This document shows, piece by piece, positions 34,920 through 43,069 of a stretch of DNA of 64,000 nucleotides (positions are counted from its first letter, which is position 1; every line of letters begins with the position of its first letter). Both the position numbers and the translations under genes were made by a program. The stretch lies in contig NZ_JAPEOQ010000002.1 in NCBI RefSeq assembly GCF_026341035.1, forward strand, positions 682,001-746,000. The letters run 5' to 3'. The stretch comes from Streptomyces sp. NBC_01016. Lineage in GTDB: Bacteria; Actinomycetota; Actinomycetes; Streptomycetales; Streptomycetaceae. Under the pieces are notes generated by a model. The model saw only the letters and a list, made by a program, of their open reading frames with translations. It had not been told where the DNA came from and ran no database searches.

Positions 34920-36415
34920 TTGTTGATGCAGTCCACGACCTTCTGCATGGTCGCGTCGTCGAAGACGTTGATGAAGTCGTCATGATCCGTGATCGGCTTG
35001 TGCAGCTGCTCGGGGAAGCCGTCCACGGCGAACGGGTTCTTCACCTGTCCGTTCTCGATGGTCGGCGTCTGCACGTCGTACACCAGGCGCATCTTCAGCT
35101 GCGGGATGGCCTTGAAATTCTGCGGGCAGTTGCCGGCCTGGTCGGCGAATGCCACGTGAGTGCGATGGTTGGCACTGTCGATGTTCTGCCCGTCCCAGCA
35201 GCTCTGGAACGCGAAGCTGCGCACCACCTTGCTGCCGTCGGGGCACAGCGGGTACTTGTCCGTCAGCTGGCGGTCCTCGAAGCCGGTGCAGCTCCAGTGC
35301 GCGTTCGCGTTCGCCGTTCCGTTGGTGAACGCCTTGGCGTCACCGGTGATGATGCGCAGGAACTTCGGCATCGCGACGACGTCGCTCTGCGGGCTCCCGG
35401 CGAACTTGATGCTCGCCTTCTGGGCCTGGAGGACCTTGCCGACGTTGCCTTCCTTGCCGCCGCCGTCCTTGTCGGCGTCGAAGTCCTCCGTGCCGTCCTG
35501 AAGGCGCAGCACCGGCCAGTAGTACGTCGACTTGTCGCCCTGGTTCTGGCAGGTGGTGTCGGCGTTCGCCAGGTCGTCGTTGCTGGAGAAGGCGTCGTTG
35601 TCCTGGTTGCCCACGTAGTCGTGCAGGTGGTGTGCGCCGTTGGTCACGCCGGGCGCCACGATGATGTTGTCGGTGTTGAACTTCTTGTTGTCGTTCACGC
35701 CGCAGCGGGTCGTGAAGGTGCCGGTGGAGGCGTTGTCGCCGTTCTGGGGCTTCTGGACGTTGGGCTGGACTTTGGTGATGTCGGCGAAGTCGGCGGCCAA
35801 GGGGCCGTTGCCGGCCTGTCCGCCGTTGCCCTGCTGTTGGTCGTCGCCTCCCTGGTCACCTCCGGCCTGGTCACCGCCGCCCTGGTCCGAGCCGTCGCCC
35901 TGCCCGTCCGGGGGCTGCTGTTCGCCCTCCTGGGGCTGGGCCGTGCACTCGGCCATGTCGTTCATGCCGTCGGGGGCCTGTCCGCCGCGGCGCTCCATCT
36001 CCAGGCGGATGCGCTCGAGGATGGCGCCCCGGTTCTTCTTCAGCGGTTCCATGATGCTGTTCTGTACGAACCGCGGGTCCCGCGCGGCCGCGTCCCGCGT
36101 CGTGGAGAGCCGCTTGTAGGCCTGCGTGATCTGGGTGTCCAGGGTGGCGAGTTCACCGTCGACCTTGTCGCGGGCGCCGCCCGGTACGTCGGACAGCTGT
36201 GCGCCGACGTCCGGACAGTCGATGGTGGCCACTTGTTGCGTCTGCTGTGTCTGTTGCGTCCCGCTGCCCGCGTCCTGCCCGTCGGCCGAGTTCTCGTGGG
36301 CCGACGCGTACACGTTGACCGCGACCAGCCCACCTCCGCCCAGGAGCAGTGCGGCCGACGCGATGGTCATGCGCGTCGCCAGCGTTGAGCGCCGTTTCCG
36401 TGAGGTGCGTCCCAT
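34901..36415 (-). CDS. Secreted DUF1996 protein
   Basis: 504 residues from the ATG at 36415. A membrane/signal segment lies near 18-37 (IASAALLLGGGGLVAVNVYA). After a Cys-containing helical part, a low-complexity Gln/Gly/Asp linker spans about 160-200, then the DUF1996 domain with VAPGVTNGAHHLHDYVGN, AHWSCTGFEDRQL and SCWDGQNIDSANHRTHVAF. This domain is shared with fungal secreted proteins; its activity is not established, though His/Asp-rich motifs suggest a metal-dependent or carbohydrate-related role. Upstream in the same direction lies a stand-alone winged-helix gene. Confidence 0.88.
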   Translation of the reverse strand: MGRTSRKRRSTLATRMTIASAALLLGGGGLVAVNVYASAHENSADGQDAGSGTQQTQQTQQVATIDCPDVGAQLSDVPGGARDKVDGELATLDTQITQAYKRLSTTRDAAARDPRFVQNSIMEPLKKNRGAILERIRLEMERRGGQAPDGMNDMAECTAQPQEGEQQPPDGQGDGSDQGGGDQAGGDQGGDDQQQGNGGQAGNGPLAADFADITKVQPNVQKPQNGDNASTGTFTTRCGVNDNKKFNTDNIIVAPGVTNGAHHLHDYVGNQDNDAFSSNDDLANADTTCQNQGDKSTYYWPVLRLQDGTEDFDADKDGGGKEGNVGKVLQAQKASIKFAGSPQSDVVAMPKFLRIITGDAKAFTNGTANANAHWSCTGFEDRQLTDKYPLCPDGSKVVRSFAFQSCWDGQNIDSANHRTHVAFADQAGNCPQNFKAIPQLKMRLVYDVQTPTIENGQVKNPFAVDGFPEQLHKPITDHDDFINVFDDATMQKVVDCINKGDRCT

Positions 36416-36470
36416 GGGACTACGTACGCAACGGGGGCCGACCCTGTTCAATCGGCCCCCGGAATTCACC

Positions 36471-36785
36471 TCAACTGCCGGTGGGTGGCGTGTACTTGTA
36501 GCCGACGCGGCGCACCGTACGGATGGTGTCCCGGTGCTCGGCACCCAGCTTCCGGCGCAGCCGGGCGACGTGGACGTCGACGGTGCGGCCGTCGCCCACA
36601 TGCCCGTATCCCCACACGGTGTGGACGAGGGTGTCGCGGGTGTGCACGCGGTGCGGGTGCCCGACGAGATGGGCGAGCAGCTCGAACTCCAGGTAGGTGA
36701 GGTCGAGTTGGCGGCCCGCGACGTGCACCGTGCGGCAGGCGGTGTCGACGGAGATGAGCGGGTCGGTCAGCAGGGCAGAAGCCAT
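36471..36785 (-). CDS. Stand-alone OmpR/PhoB-type winged-helix protein
   Basis: 104 residues from the ATG at 36785. Almost the whole protein is a Trans_reg_C winged helix: LTYLEFELLAHLVGHPHRVHTRDTLV and DGRTVDVHVARLRRKLG, ending in RRVGYKY. There is no receiver domain, and no kinase gene is adjacent. It lies 55 bp upstream of the DUF1996 gene on the same strand. Orphan regulators of this short kind exist in Streptomyces; the signal input would have to come through another protein or copy number. Ribosome site is weak. Confidence 0.82.
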   Translation of the reverse strand: MASALLTDPLISVDTACRTVHVAGRQLDLTYLEFELLAHLVGHPHRVHTRDTLVHTVWGYGHVGDGRTVDVHVARLRRKLGAEHRDTIRTVRRVGYKYTPPTGS

Positions 36786-36874
36786 GGTCAACTCTTTTCG
36801 CGCGAGAGGACGTCGGGGAGCGGGACGTACGTCATGCGCGCGGGCCGAAGGCCGGGGCGGCCGGGGCAACGGCT

Positions 36875-37003
36875 TTAGAGGGCCCGCGCGTTCCTCACGC
36901 GGCGACACACACGGTCGAAGTCGTGGTGCTGGCGGGACGGCCAGAACGGCTCGAGGTCGTGCCGACGACCCCACGAGCTGCTGTTCCGGTAAAGACTGGC
37001 CAT
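36875..37003 (-). CDS. Putative 42-residue basic peptide
   Basis: A short frame MASLYRNSSSWGRRHDLEPF... ending RRVRNARAL. Composition is protein-like (Trp, His, Arg, Phe), unlike a chance GC-rich frame, but the ribosome site (GAGGG) is almost touching the ATG. It lies between glnII and the winged-helix gene, on their strand. No family recognised. Low confidence that it is translated. Confidence 0.35.
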   Translation of the reverse strand: MASLYRNSSSWGRRHDLEPFWPSRQHHDFDRVCRRVRNARAL

Positions 37004-37036
37004 GCCCTCATTGAAACAGATGCGTCACGCGAACGA

Positions 37037-37065
37037 GAGGGCGCCCACACAATGTGGACACCCTC
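37037..37065. terminator. Terminator downstream of glnII
   Basis: Stem GAGGGCGCCCACA / TGTGGACACCCTC, 11 of 13 pairs, loop CAA-type, 39 bp after the glnII stop. Confidence 0.5.
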
Positions 37066-37103
37066 CCGAAGCGGATGGCCGGATTCGGACCCGGCCGGCG
37101 CCG

Positions 37104-38135
37104 TCAGACCTGGCCGGCCTTGTCGAGCGCGGTGCAGCAGGTGTCGACGAGCAGCCGCGTCACGACGTACGGGTCGACGTTGGCGTTCGGGCGGCGGTCC
37201 TCGATGTAGCCCTTGCGGTCCCGCTCGACCTGCCAGGGGATGCGGACCGAGGCGCCGCGGTCGGAGACGCCGTACTTGTACTCGTCCCACGGGGCGGTCT
37301 CGTGCAGACCGGTGAGGCGGTCGTCGATGCCGGCGCCGTAGTTCTTCACGTGGTCGAGTGGCTTGGAGCCCTCGCCGAGCGATTCGCACGCGGTGATGAT
37401 CGCGTCGTAGCCCTCGCGCATCGCCTTCGTGGAGAAGTTGGTGTGCGCACCCGCGCCGTTCCAGTCGCCCTTGACCGGCTTGGGGTCGAGGGTCGCGGAG
37501 ACGTTGAAGTCCTCGGCGGTGCGGTAGAGCAGCCAGCGGGCGATCCACAGCTCGTCGGAGACCTGGAGCGGACCCACGGGGCCGACCTGGAACTCCCACT
37601 GGCCGGGCATGACCTCGGCGTTGATGCCGGAGATGGCGAGACCGGCGTCCAGGCAGTGCTCGAGGTGCTTCTCGACGATGTCACGGCCGAAGATCTCGTC
37701 CGCGCCGACGCCGCAGTAGTAGCCGCCCTGCGCGGCGGGGAAGCCGCCGACCGGGAAGCCGAGCGGGCGGTCGCCCTCGAAGAAGGTGTACTCCTGCTCG
37801 ATGCCGAAGATCGGCTCCTGCGAGCCGAACTTCTCCTCGACCTCGGCGAGTGCGGCACGCGTGTTGGAGTAGTGCGGCGTCATGTCGATGTTCAGGACCT
37901 CGCACATGACGAGGATGTCGTCGCCGCCGCGGATCGGGTCCGGGTACTGGGCGACGGGGCGGAGCACGAGGTCGGAGGCGTGGCCCTCGGCCTGGTTGGT
38001 GGAGGAGCCGTCGAAGCCCCAGACCGGAAGCGTGTCCAGGCCCTGCGGCTGACCCCCGATTATCTTGGTCTTCGAACGGAGCTTGGCCGTCGGCTGGGTG
38101 CCGTCGATCCAGATGTACTCAGCCTTGAAGGTCAC
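37104..38135 (-). CDS. glnII: Glutamine synthetase type II (eukaryotic-like, octameric)
   Basis: 343 residues, GTG start with GAGGAAG before it; N-terminus MTFKAEYIWIDGT is the family norm. Type II signatures are present: GFDGSSTNQAEG, EQEYTFFE near 114, MPGQWEFQVGP, and GAGAHTNFST near 228. It catalyses ATP-dependent glutamine formation from glutamate and ammonia in the cytoplasm and lacks the Tyr loop used by GlnE, so it is controlled by transcription. A four-part GlnR box is readable 58 bp upstream. Type I and type II synthetases together are normal for Streptomyces. Confidence 0.97.
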   Translation of the reverse strand: MTFKAEYIWIDGTQPTAKLRSKTKIIGGQPQGLDTLPVWGFDGSSTNQAEGHASDLVLRPVAQYPDPIRGGDDILVMCEVLNIDMTPHYSNTRAALAEVEEKFGSQEPIFGIEQEYTFFEGDRPLGFPVGGFPAAQGGYYCGVGADEIFGRDIVEKHLEHCLDAGLAISGINAEVMPGQWEFQVGPVGPLQVSDELWIARWLLYRTAEDFNVSATLDPKPVKGDWNGAGAHTNFSTKAMREGYDAIITACESLGEGSKPLDHVKNYGAGIDDRLTGLHETAPWDEYKYGVSDRGASVRIPWQVERDRKGYIEDRRPNANVDPYVVTRLLVDTCCTALDKAGQV

Positions 38136-38192
38136 GGGGCCACTTCCTCATTCACGCGGGTCTCGAACTGCCGGGAACTCTGTCACCAGGGG

Positions 38193-38230
38193 GTTTCTCG
38201 GCCGTTGCTCGTTTGTGAACCCCGTGTTAC
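38193..38230 (-). promoter_or_regulatory. GlnR box upstream of glnII
   Basis: Read on the minus strand: GTAAC-n6-TTCAC-n6-GCAAC-n6-GAAAC. This is the published spacing of GlnR sites (gTnAC-n6-GAAAC repeated). The last element matches exactly and the first matches gTnAC exactly. GlnR activates or represses nitrogen genes in Streptomyces. Confidence 0.75.
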
Positions 38231-38297
38231 CTGAGCGGTGCGGGGCGGGAAGTGGCCCGGGGCCCTGTATGCGATGTGCCGCCTGCGGTGGGTGGGG

Positions 38298-38660
38298 CTA
38301 GCGCCGCGTCATCGCCTCGCGCACCGACTCCTCGCTGCGGCCCACGACCGCCGTGCCGTCCTCGGCCGTGATGATCGGGCGCTGGATCAGCTTCGGGTGG
38401 GCGGCGAGCGCCTCGATCCACTGCTCACGGCTGTCCGCGTCGCGCGCCCAGCCCTTCAGGCCGACCTCCTTCGCGTCGGCCTCCTGGGTGCGGGTGATGT
38501 CCCACGGCTCGAGGCCGAGCCGGCCGAGCACGGCGCGGATCTCGTCGGGCGTCGGCACGTCCTCCAGGTAGCGGCGCACCGTGTAGTCGGCGCCCTCCGC
38601 GTCGAGCAGGGTGAGCGCGCTGCGGCACTTCGAGCAGGCCGGGTTGATCCAGATCTCCAT
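38298..38660 (-). CDS. ArsC/Spx-like thioredoxin-fold protein
   Basis: 120 residues from the ATG at 38660. The ArsC motif reads WINPACSKCRSALTLL, with a CxxC-like pair C-S-K-C near 10-13, and the cis-Pro segment RPIITAEDG near 96. Family: glutaredoxin-linked arsenate reductase or the regulator Spx; no arsB, arsR or acr3 gene is near. Inferred role: thiol redox enzyme; arsenate activity uncertain. It is upstream of glnII on the same strand, but glnII has its own GlnR-controlled promoter. Confidence 0.85.
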   Translation of the reverse strand: MEIWINPACSKCRSALTLLDAEGADYTVRRYLEDVPTPDEIRAVLGRLGLEPWDITRTQEADAKEVGLKGWARDADSREQWIEALAAHPKLIQRPIITAEDGTAVVGRSEESVREAMTRR

Positions 38661-38803
38661 GGGGTCAACGGTACGCGAGTGAAGCCGTGCGTCGACCCTC
38701 AACTGGGCTCTGGCCAGCGGCTTTTGTCAGTGGTCGGCGGTAGAATAGAAGCAGTGTTCGAGGGCTACGGGGGCTCTCGGACGTTCGCGACAGGAGGATG
38801 CCT

Positions 38804-39079
38804 GTGCCCGCTGCCGCCGCTCCGCTGCTGTTCGATCTGCCGTACACACCACTCGCGAAGAGGCCGCTCCCCGCGGGGCGCCCCCGCGACTGGTACATCA
38901 CCCACAACCGCCGCCTGAAGGCCATGCGCCTGGCGATAGCCCTGCTCGACTCCGGCGTCTACCTCCCCAACCAGGCCCACAACCGCAGGATCCGCGCCAC
39001 GGCCGAACACGTCGGCATCCACCCGCCATCGGACACGACGTGCCACATGGTGCGGGCGCTGATGCGTTACAGCCGGTGA
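38804..39079 (+). CDS. Small conserved-looking protein, function unknown
   Basis: 91 residues. The start is chosen as the GTG at 38804, 6 bases after AGGAGG; the ATG at 38798 touches that site and is less likely. Sequence includes FDLPYTPLAKRPLPAG, DWYITHNRRLKAMRLAIALLDSG and IRATAEHVGIHPPSDTTCHMV. Basic and soluble, no membrane segment. From memory similar proteins are conserved in Streptomyces, but no function is known to me. An AT-rich -10-like TAGAAT lies at 38741-38746. Confidence 0.72.
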   Translation: MPAAAAPLLFDLPYTPLAKRPLPAGRPRDWYITHNRRLKAMRLAIALLDSGVYLPNQAHNRRIRATAEHVGIHPPSDTTCHMVRALMRYSR

Positions 39080-39085
39080 CCCTTT

Positions 39086-39167
39086 TTAGCCCCGCAGGGG
39101 GCACCTCCCAGCGTTAGCTGGGGGAGATTGAGGCGCGGGGTTCGGGGCAGAGCCCCGCGACCTCGGC
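39086..39167. repeat. Streptomyces-type interspersed element
   Basis: Contains GGGGGCACCTCCCAGCG, a hairpin CTCCCAGC-GTTA-GCTGGGGG, then GATTGAGGCGCGGGGTTCGGGGCAGAGCCCCG. This combination recurs in many Streptomyces genomes by memory and may also serve as terminator between convergent genes. Confidence 0.6.
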
Positions 39168-39184
39168 CTCGTCGCCGCCTGCGC

Positions 39185-40390
39185 TCACATCGACGCCAAC
39201 TCCTTCTCCAACGGCGTACGAAACCGCGGCGTGACCCGCGTCCCACCCAGCCACGACGCGAGGCGCGCCGCCTCCGCGGCAACCGCCTGTTCAGCGGCCC
39301 GCCCACCCGACGCATCCAACAACCGCCACACCACTTCGCCACCCGCACCCTGCCCCCACCCACCCACGATCCGCCCGCCCCACCACACCGTGGGCCCGAT
39401 GTTCCCGCTGCCGTCGAAGAGCGCGGGGCGCAGCTCCGGTGGGCAGTACCAGTCGCGCTCCTGCCACCCCATCGACGTAGGGTCGAGGCCCGGCAGCAGC
39501 GCCGCCCAAGGCTCCAAGTCACCATCAGGAGCGTCTACTTGGTCCGCCAGCACGTACCCCGTGCCACCGCCGTCCAGGGACACCGTCACCGCCCCCACCG
39601 CGGCCAGCGCCTTACGTACATCGGTGACCTTCCACCCCGTCCACCACTTGAGGTCCCCCTCCGTGGCGGGCCCGCACACCCCCAGCCACAGCCGGAGCAG
39701 CTCCGCCTGCGCCTCGGCGACCGGCAGCTCCGGATGCGGCGGCGCGACCGCCCACCGGAACTGCGTCGAGGTCCACGAGCCGAGCGGCCGGCCCCGTACG
39801 ACCCGCCCCTCCACCCCGAGCACCCGCATGAGCCGCGACGACACGGTCTGCTCGGCCTCGTAGCTCTTGCCCCTGCCGTACGTGAACTGCTCCCTCAACC
39901 GCGGCTCGTCCGCCGCGAGTTCGGTCACCGTCGCCTCCCCGCGCCGCTCGAGCGCGGCCAGCGCCGACGCCTCCACCTCCGCCAGCCACTCGGGCGTGAG
40001 GCGCCCGTCGCTGCCGCCCGCGATGTCCTTGAGCAGTCCGGCCCGCGCCTTCGCCGCCACCGCGAGCCCGGTCGACGCGTGCACCGTCGCCGCCAGCTCC
40101 GCCGGGAACGTGAACACCGTGTGCCGCATCCCGTGCATCCGCACCAGGCTGCGGTCCTCGTACAGCGCCCGCTCGACGTCGGCGACCGTCCCGGAAGGCT
40201 CCGCGAGCCGCGCCCCCACCGCCAGATACACGGTCGCCGGATCCGTGCCGTGCAGCGCCACGAGCGAGCGCGCGATGTCCTCGGCGCGGTCCGCACGCGC
40301 CGAGGGGGCGAGGCGGTGCGCGCGGGCGAGCCGCACGCGCCGCTCGTCGTCACCGATGTGCCGCACGGTCCCTGTGCTCTTCGTGTTCAT
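39185..40390 (-). CDS. HTH_42 winged-helix protein (AlkX/YcaQ-like superfamily)
   Basis: 401 residues from the ATG at 40390 with GCAGG about 9 bases upstream. Signatures: LVALHGTDPATVYLAVGARL, SLVRMHGMRHTVFTF, then the DNA-binding winged-helix region with WLGVCGPATEGDLKWWTG and a C-terminal ILLPGLDPTSMG-type motif (LLPGLDPTSMGWQ) plus VWWGGRIVGGW. YcaQ/AlkZ relatives are DNA glycosylases that unhook interstrand crosslinks; whether this branch keeps the catalytic residues cannot be judged by eye. Confidence 0.85.
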   Translation of the reverse strand: MNTKSTGTVRHIGDDERRVRLARAHRLAPSARADRAEDIARSLVALHGTDPATVYLAVGARLAEPSGTVADVERALYEDRSLVRMHGMRHTVFTFPAELAATVHASTGLAVAAKARAGLLKDIAGGSDGRLTPEWLAEVEASALAALERRGEATVTELAADEPRLREQFTYGRGKSYEAEQTVSSRLMRVLGVEGRVVRGRPLGSWTSTQFRWAVAPPHPELPVAEAQAELLRLWLGVCGPATEGDLKWWTGWKVTDVRKALAAVGAVTVSLDGGGTGYVLADQVDAPDGDLEPWAALLPGLDPTSMGWQERDWYCPPELRPALFDGSGNIGPTVWWGGRIVGGWGQGAGGEVVWRLLDASGGRAAEQAVAAEAARLASWLGGTRVTPRFRTPLEKELASM

Positions 40391-40515
40391 GCGGCACATC
40401 CTGCCTGCCGCGGTGCCGCGAAGGTCACCTGTTTGCCCCCCTTGGCATGCGCCCCGACCCTGCCCCAACGTTGACTGAGGCAACCTGCAGTGGTGGTCGA
40501 GCGGAGGAGTCGGCG

Positions 40516-41022
40516 ATGGCGGACGTACGACGAGGCGCACGAGGCTCACGAGGCGTACGGGCGGTGGGCGCGGCCCTGTGCGTGGCGGCCCTGACCGTGG
40601 CCGCGGCCGGCTGCTCCGACGACGGCGATGGCCCTTCCAGCGCCGCGTCGAAGGCCGCCTCCGCCGCCTCCTCGGCCGCGTCCAGGGGTGCGGACGTGGT
40701 GGCGTCGGCGACCGCGGAGGCGCAGCAGAAGTTCAACGACTTCAAGGACGGCGTCGACGCCAAGGGCGACGTGAAGCTCGGCGACGTGAAATCCGACGGC
40801 GACCGCACCACGGTCCCGGTCACCGTCAGCAACGGCGCGTCGGACACCAAGTCGTACGTCGTCCAGGTCGGCTTCAGGAACGGCGACGACAAGCTGGTGG
40901 ACACCGTCGTGCTCAACGTGAACGATGTGCAGGGCGGCGACTCCAAGGACGCGACCGCCCGCAGCACCCACTCCCTCGACGGTGACATCACCGCCGAGGT
41001 CTCCCGCGCCCTGCGTCATTGA
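40516..41022 (+). CDS. Lipoprotein with FxLYD-like domain
   Basis: 168 residues. ATG at 40516 with GGAGGAG upstream. Signal ends VAAAGCSDDG, giving a lipobox Cys near 35. An Ala/Ser-rich linker leads to a beta-sandwich with KLGDVKSDGDRTTVPVTVSN and VVQVGFRNGDDKLVDTVVLN, the FxLYD pattern found in lipoproteins. Role unknown. The DUF2252 gene follows after 17 bp, probably co-transcribed. Confidence 0.82.
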   Translation: MADVRRGARGSRGVRAVGAALCVAALTVAAAGCSDDGDGPSSAASKAASAASSAASRGADVVASATAEAQQKFNDFKDGVDAKGDVKLGDVKSDGDRTTVPVTVSNGASDTKSYVVQVGFRNGDDKLVDTVVLNVNDVQGGDSKDATARSTHSLDGDITAEVSRALRH

Positions 41023-41039
41023 CCGAAGGGGCGCCCGCC

Positions 41040-42386
41040 ATGAGCAGCCCCGCCGAACGCGCCGACCAGGGCAGACGGGCCCGCAAGCACAGCCCCCGCT
41101 CCTCGCACGGCCCGTGGATCCCGTCCGCCGACCGCCCCGACCCCGTCGTCACCCTGGAACGGCAGGGCGCCGACCGGCTCCGCGACCTGCTGCCCATCCG
41201 CTACGGGCGGATGGCGGCGAGCCCGTTCGCCTTCCTGCGCGGCGCCGCCGCCGTGATGACCGACGACCTCGCGGCGACACCCCACACGGGCCTCACCGTC
41301 CAACTCTGCGGCGACGCCCACCTGTTGAACTTCGGCCTGTTCGCCGCGCCGGACCGCGCCCTGCTCTTCGACCTCAACGACTTCGACGAGACGTACCCGG
41401 GCCCCTTCGAATGGGACGTCAAACGCCTCGCCGCCTCCATAGCCGTCGCCGCCCGCGACAACGGCCACTCCGACAAGCACGCCCACCTCGCCGCCCTCGG
41501 CTCCGTCACCGCGTACCGCACCAATATGCGCCGCCTGGCCCCGCTCGGTGAGCTCGCCGTCTGGTACGAGCGCATCGACGCCCATGCGCTGCTCCCGCTC
41601 ATCCGCTCCGGACGCCACCGCCGCCGCGCCGAGCACACCCTCGCCCAGGCCACCCGCCGTACCAGCCTGCACGCCCTCGGCAAGCTCACCGAGACCACCC
41701 CCGAAGGCCGCCGCCGCATCGCGTACGACCCGCCGCTCCTCGAGCCGGCCGGGGTCTCCGACGCCGCGGCCGTCCGCAAAATGTTCGGCGACTACCGCTC
41801 CACGCTCGCCGAGGAACGCCGCAGGCTGCTCGACCGCTACCGCTTCGTCGACGCGGCCCGCAAGGTCGTCGGCGTCGGCAGCGTCGGCACCCGCTGCTTC
41901 ATCGTGCTGCTCGCCGGACGCGACGCGGACGACCCGCTGTTCCTCCAGATCAAGGAGGCCACCCGGTCCGTCATCGAGGACCACATCCCGAACCACGGCC
42001 CGTACATCCATCCAGGCCACCGCGTCGTGTCGGGACAGCGCCTCCTCCAGGCGGCGGGCGACATCTTCCTCGGCTGGATGACGGGACCGCAGGGCCGCTC
42101 CTTCTACTGGCGTCAACTGCGCGACATGAAGGGCTCCGCCGACGTCAACGTCATGCCGCCCGACGAACTCCTCGCCTACGCCCGGCTGTGCGGCGCCGCC
42201 CTCGCCCGGGCGCACGCCCGCTCCGGAGACCGCGTCGCCCTCGCGGCCTACCTCGGCGGCAAGGACGTCTTCGACCGTGCGGTCGCCGCGTTCGCGATGC
42301 ATTACGCCGAGCAGACCGACCGGGACCACGCGGTGCTGCGGTCCGCGATTTCGGCGGGAGTGTTGACGGCGGCGCCCGGCGCCTGA
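41040..42386 (+). CDS. DUF2252 protein, kinase-like fold
   Basis: 448 residues from the ATG at 41040; a TTG 7 codons earlier overlaps the previous stop and is less likely. Motifs VQLCGDAHLLNFG and LLFDLNDFDETYPGP resemble the catalytic HxDxxxxN and DxD of aminoglycoside-phosphotransferase-like kinases, as noted for DUF2252. Substrate unknown. It follows a lipoprotein gene and precedes the CheB-like gene by 62 bp, across a run of C residues. Confidence 0.85.
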   Translation: MSSPAERADQGRRARKHSPRSSHGPWIPSADRPDPVVTLERQGADRLRDLLPIRYGRMAASPFAFLRGAAAVMTDDLAATPHTGLTVQLCGDAHLLNFGLFAAPDRALLFDLNDFDETYPGPFEWDVKRLAASIAVAARDNGHSDKHAHLAALGSVTAYRTNMRRLAPLGELAVWYERIDAHALLPLIRSGRHRRRAEHTLAQATRRTSLHALGKLTETTPEGRRRIAYDPPLLEPAGVSDAAAVRKMFGDYRSTLAEERRRLLDRYRFVDAARKVVGVGSVGTRCFIVLLAGRDADDPLFLQIKEATRSVIEDHIPNHGPYIHPGHRVVSGQRLLQAAGDIFLGWMTGPQGRSFYWRQLRDMKGSADVNVMPPDELLAYARLCGAALARAHARSGDRVALAAYLGGKDVFDRAVAAFAMHYAEQTDRDHAVLRSAISAGVLTAAPGA

Positions 42387-42448
42387 CGGCCGCCCGCCCC
42401 CCCCCGTATCCGTAGCCGCAGGCCCGTCGGGAGTTTAGGGTCAATACT

Positions 42449-43057
42449 GTGCCGTCACCGATCAGTGCCGACCGTACCCACGACAGCTTCAACATCGTCG
42501 CAGTTGCCGCGTCCGCGGGTGGCATCCATGCCCTTGTCACCGTTCTCGGCGGGCTCGGGGCCGACCTGCCCGTGCCGGTCCTCGTCGTCCAGCACATGGA
42601 CCCGCACCACCGCACCGTGCTCGCGGAGATCCTCGACCGCCGCACCGGCCTGCACGTCAAACTCGCCGAAGAGGGCGAGCAGGCTCGGCCCGGCACCGTC
42701 CACATCGCGCCGCCCAACCGTCACCTCCTCGTGGACCGGGACGGCACCCTCGGCCTCTCCCTGGGGGACCGGGTGCACTTCCTGCGGCCGTCCGCCGACC
42801 CGCTCTTCGAATCCGTCGCCGACGCCTACGGGGCCCGTGCCGTCGCCGTCGTCCTGAGCGGCACGGGCAACGACGGCGCCAAGGGCGTGGACGCCGTGAA
42901 GGCGCGGGGCGGTACCGTGATCGCGCAGGACCCGGAGACCGCGGAGTTCAGGGGCATGCCGGAGGCGGCGGTGGGTACGGGGGCGGCGGACTTCGTGCTA
43001 CCTCTGGAGGAAATCTCCGCGGCGATCCGCGGACTCGTCGACATCAAGAGGCAGTAG
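42449..43057 (+). CDS. CheB-type methylesterase domain protein without receiver
   Basis: 202 residues, GTG start with no ribosome site and a possible -10 (TAGGGT) about 10 bases upstream, so leaderless translation is possible. The catalytic triad of CheB is visible: Ser22 in VAASAGGI, His49 in VVQHMD, and Asp near 142 in SGTGNDGAKG. There is no N-terminal receiver. Classical CheB removes methyl groups from chemoreceptors, but Streptomyces are non-motile and no receptor gene is nearby. The CheR-PAS gene begins 12 bp downstream, so they form a pair. Confidence 0.9.
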   Translation: MPSPISADRTHDSFNIVAVAASAGGIHALVTVLGGLGADLPVPVLVVQHMDPHHRTVLAEILDRRTGLHVKLAEEGEQARPGTVHIAPPNRHLLVDRDGTLGLSLGDRVHFLRPSADPLFESVADAYGARAVAVVLSGTGNDGAKGVDAVKARGGTVIAQDPETAEFRGMPEAAVGTGAADFVLPLEEISAAIRGLVDIKRQ

Positions 43058-43069
43058 GTAGGACGGACC

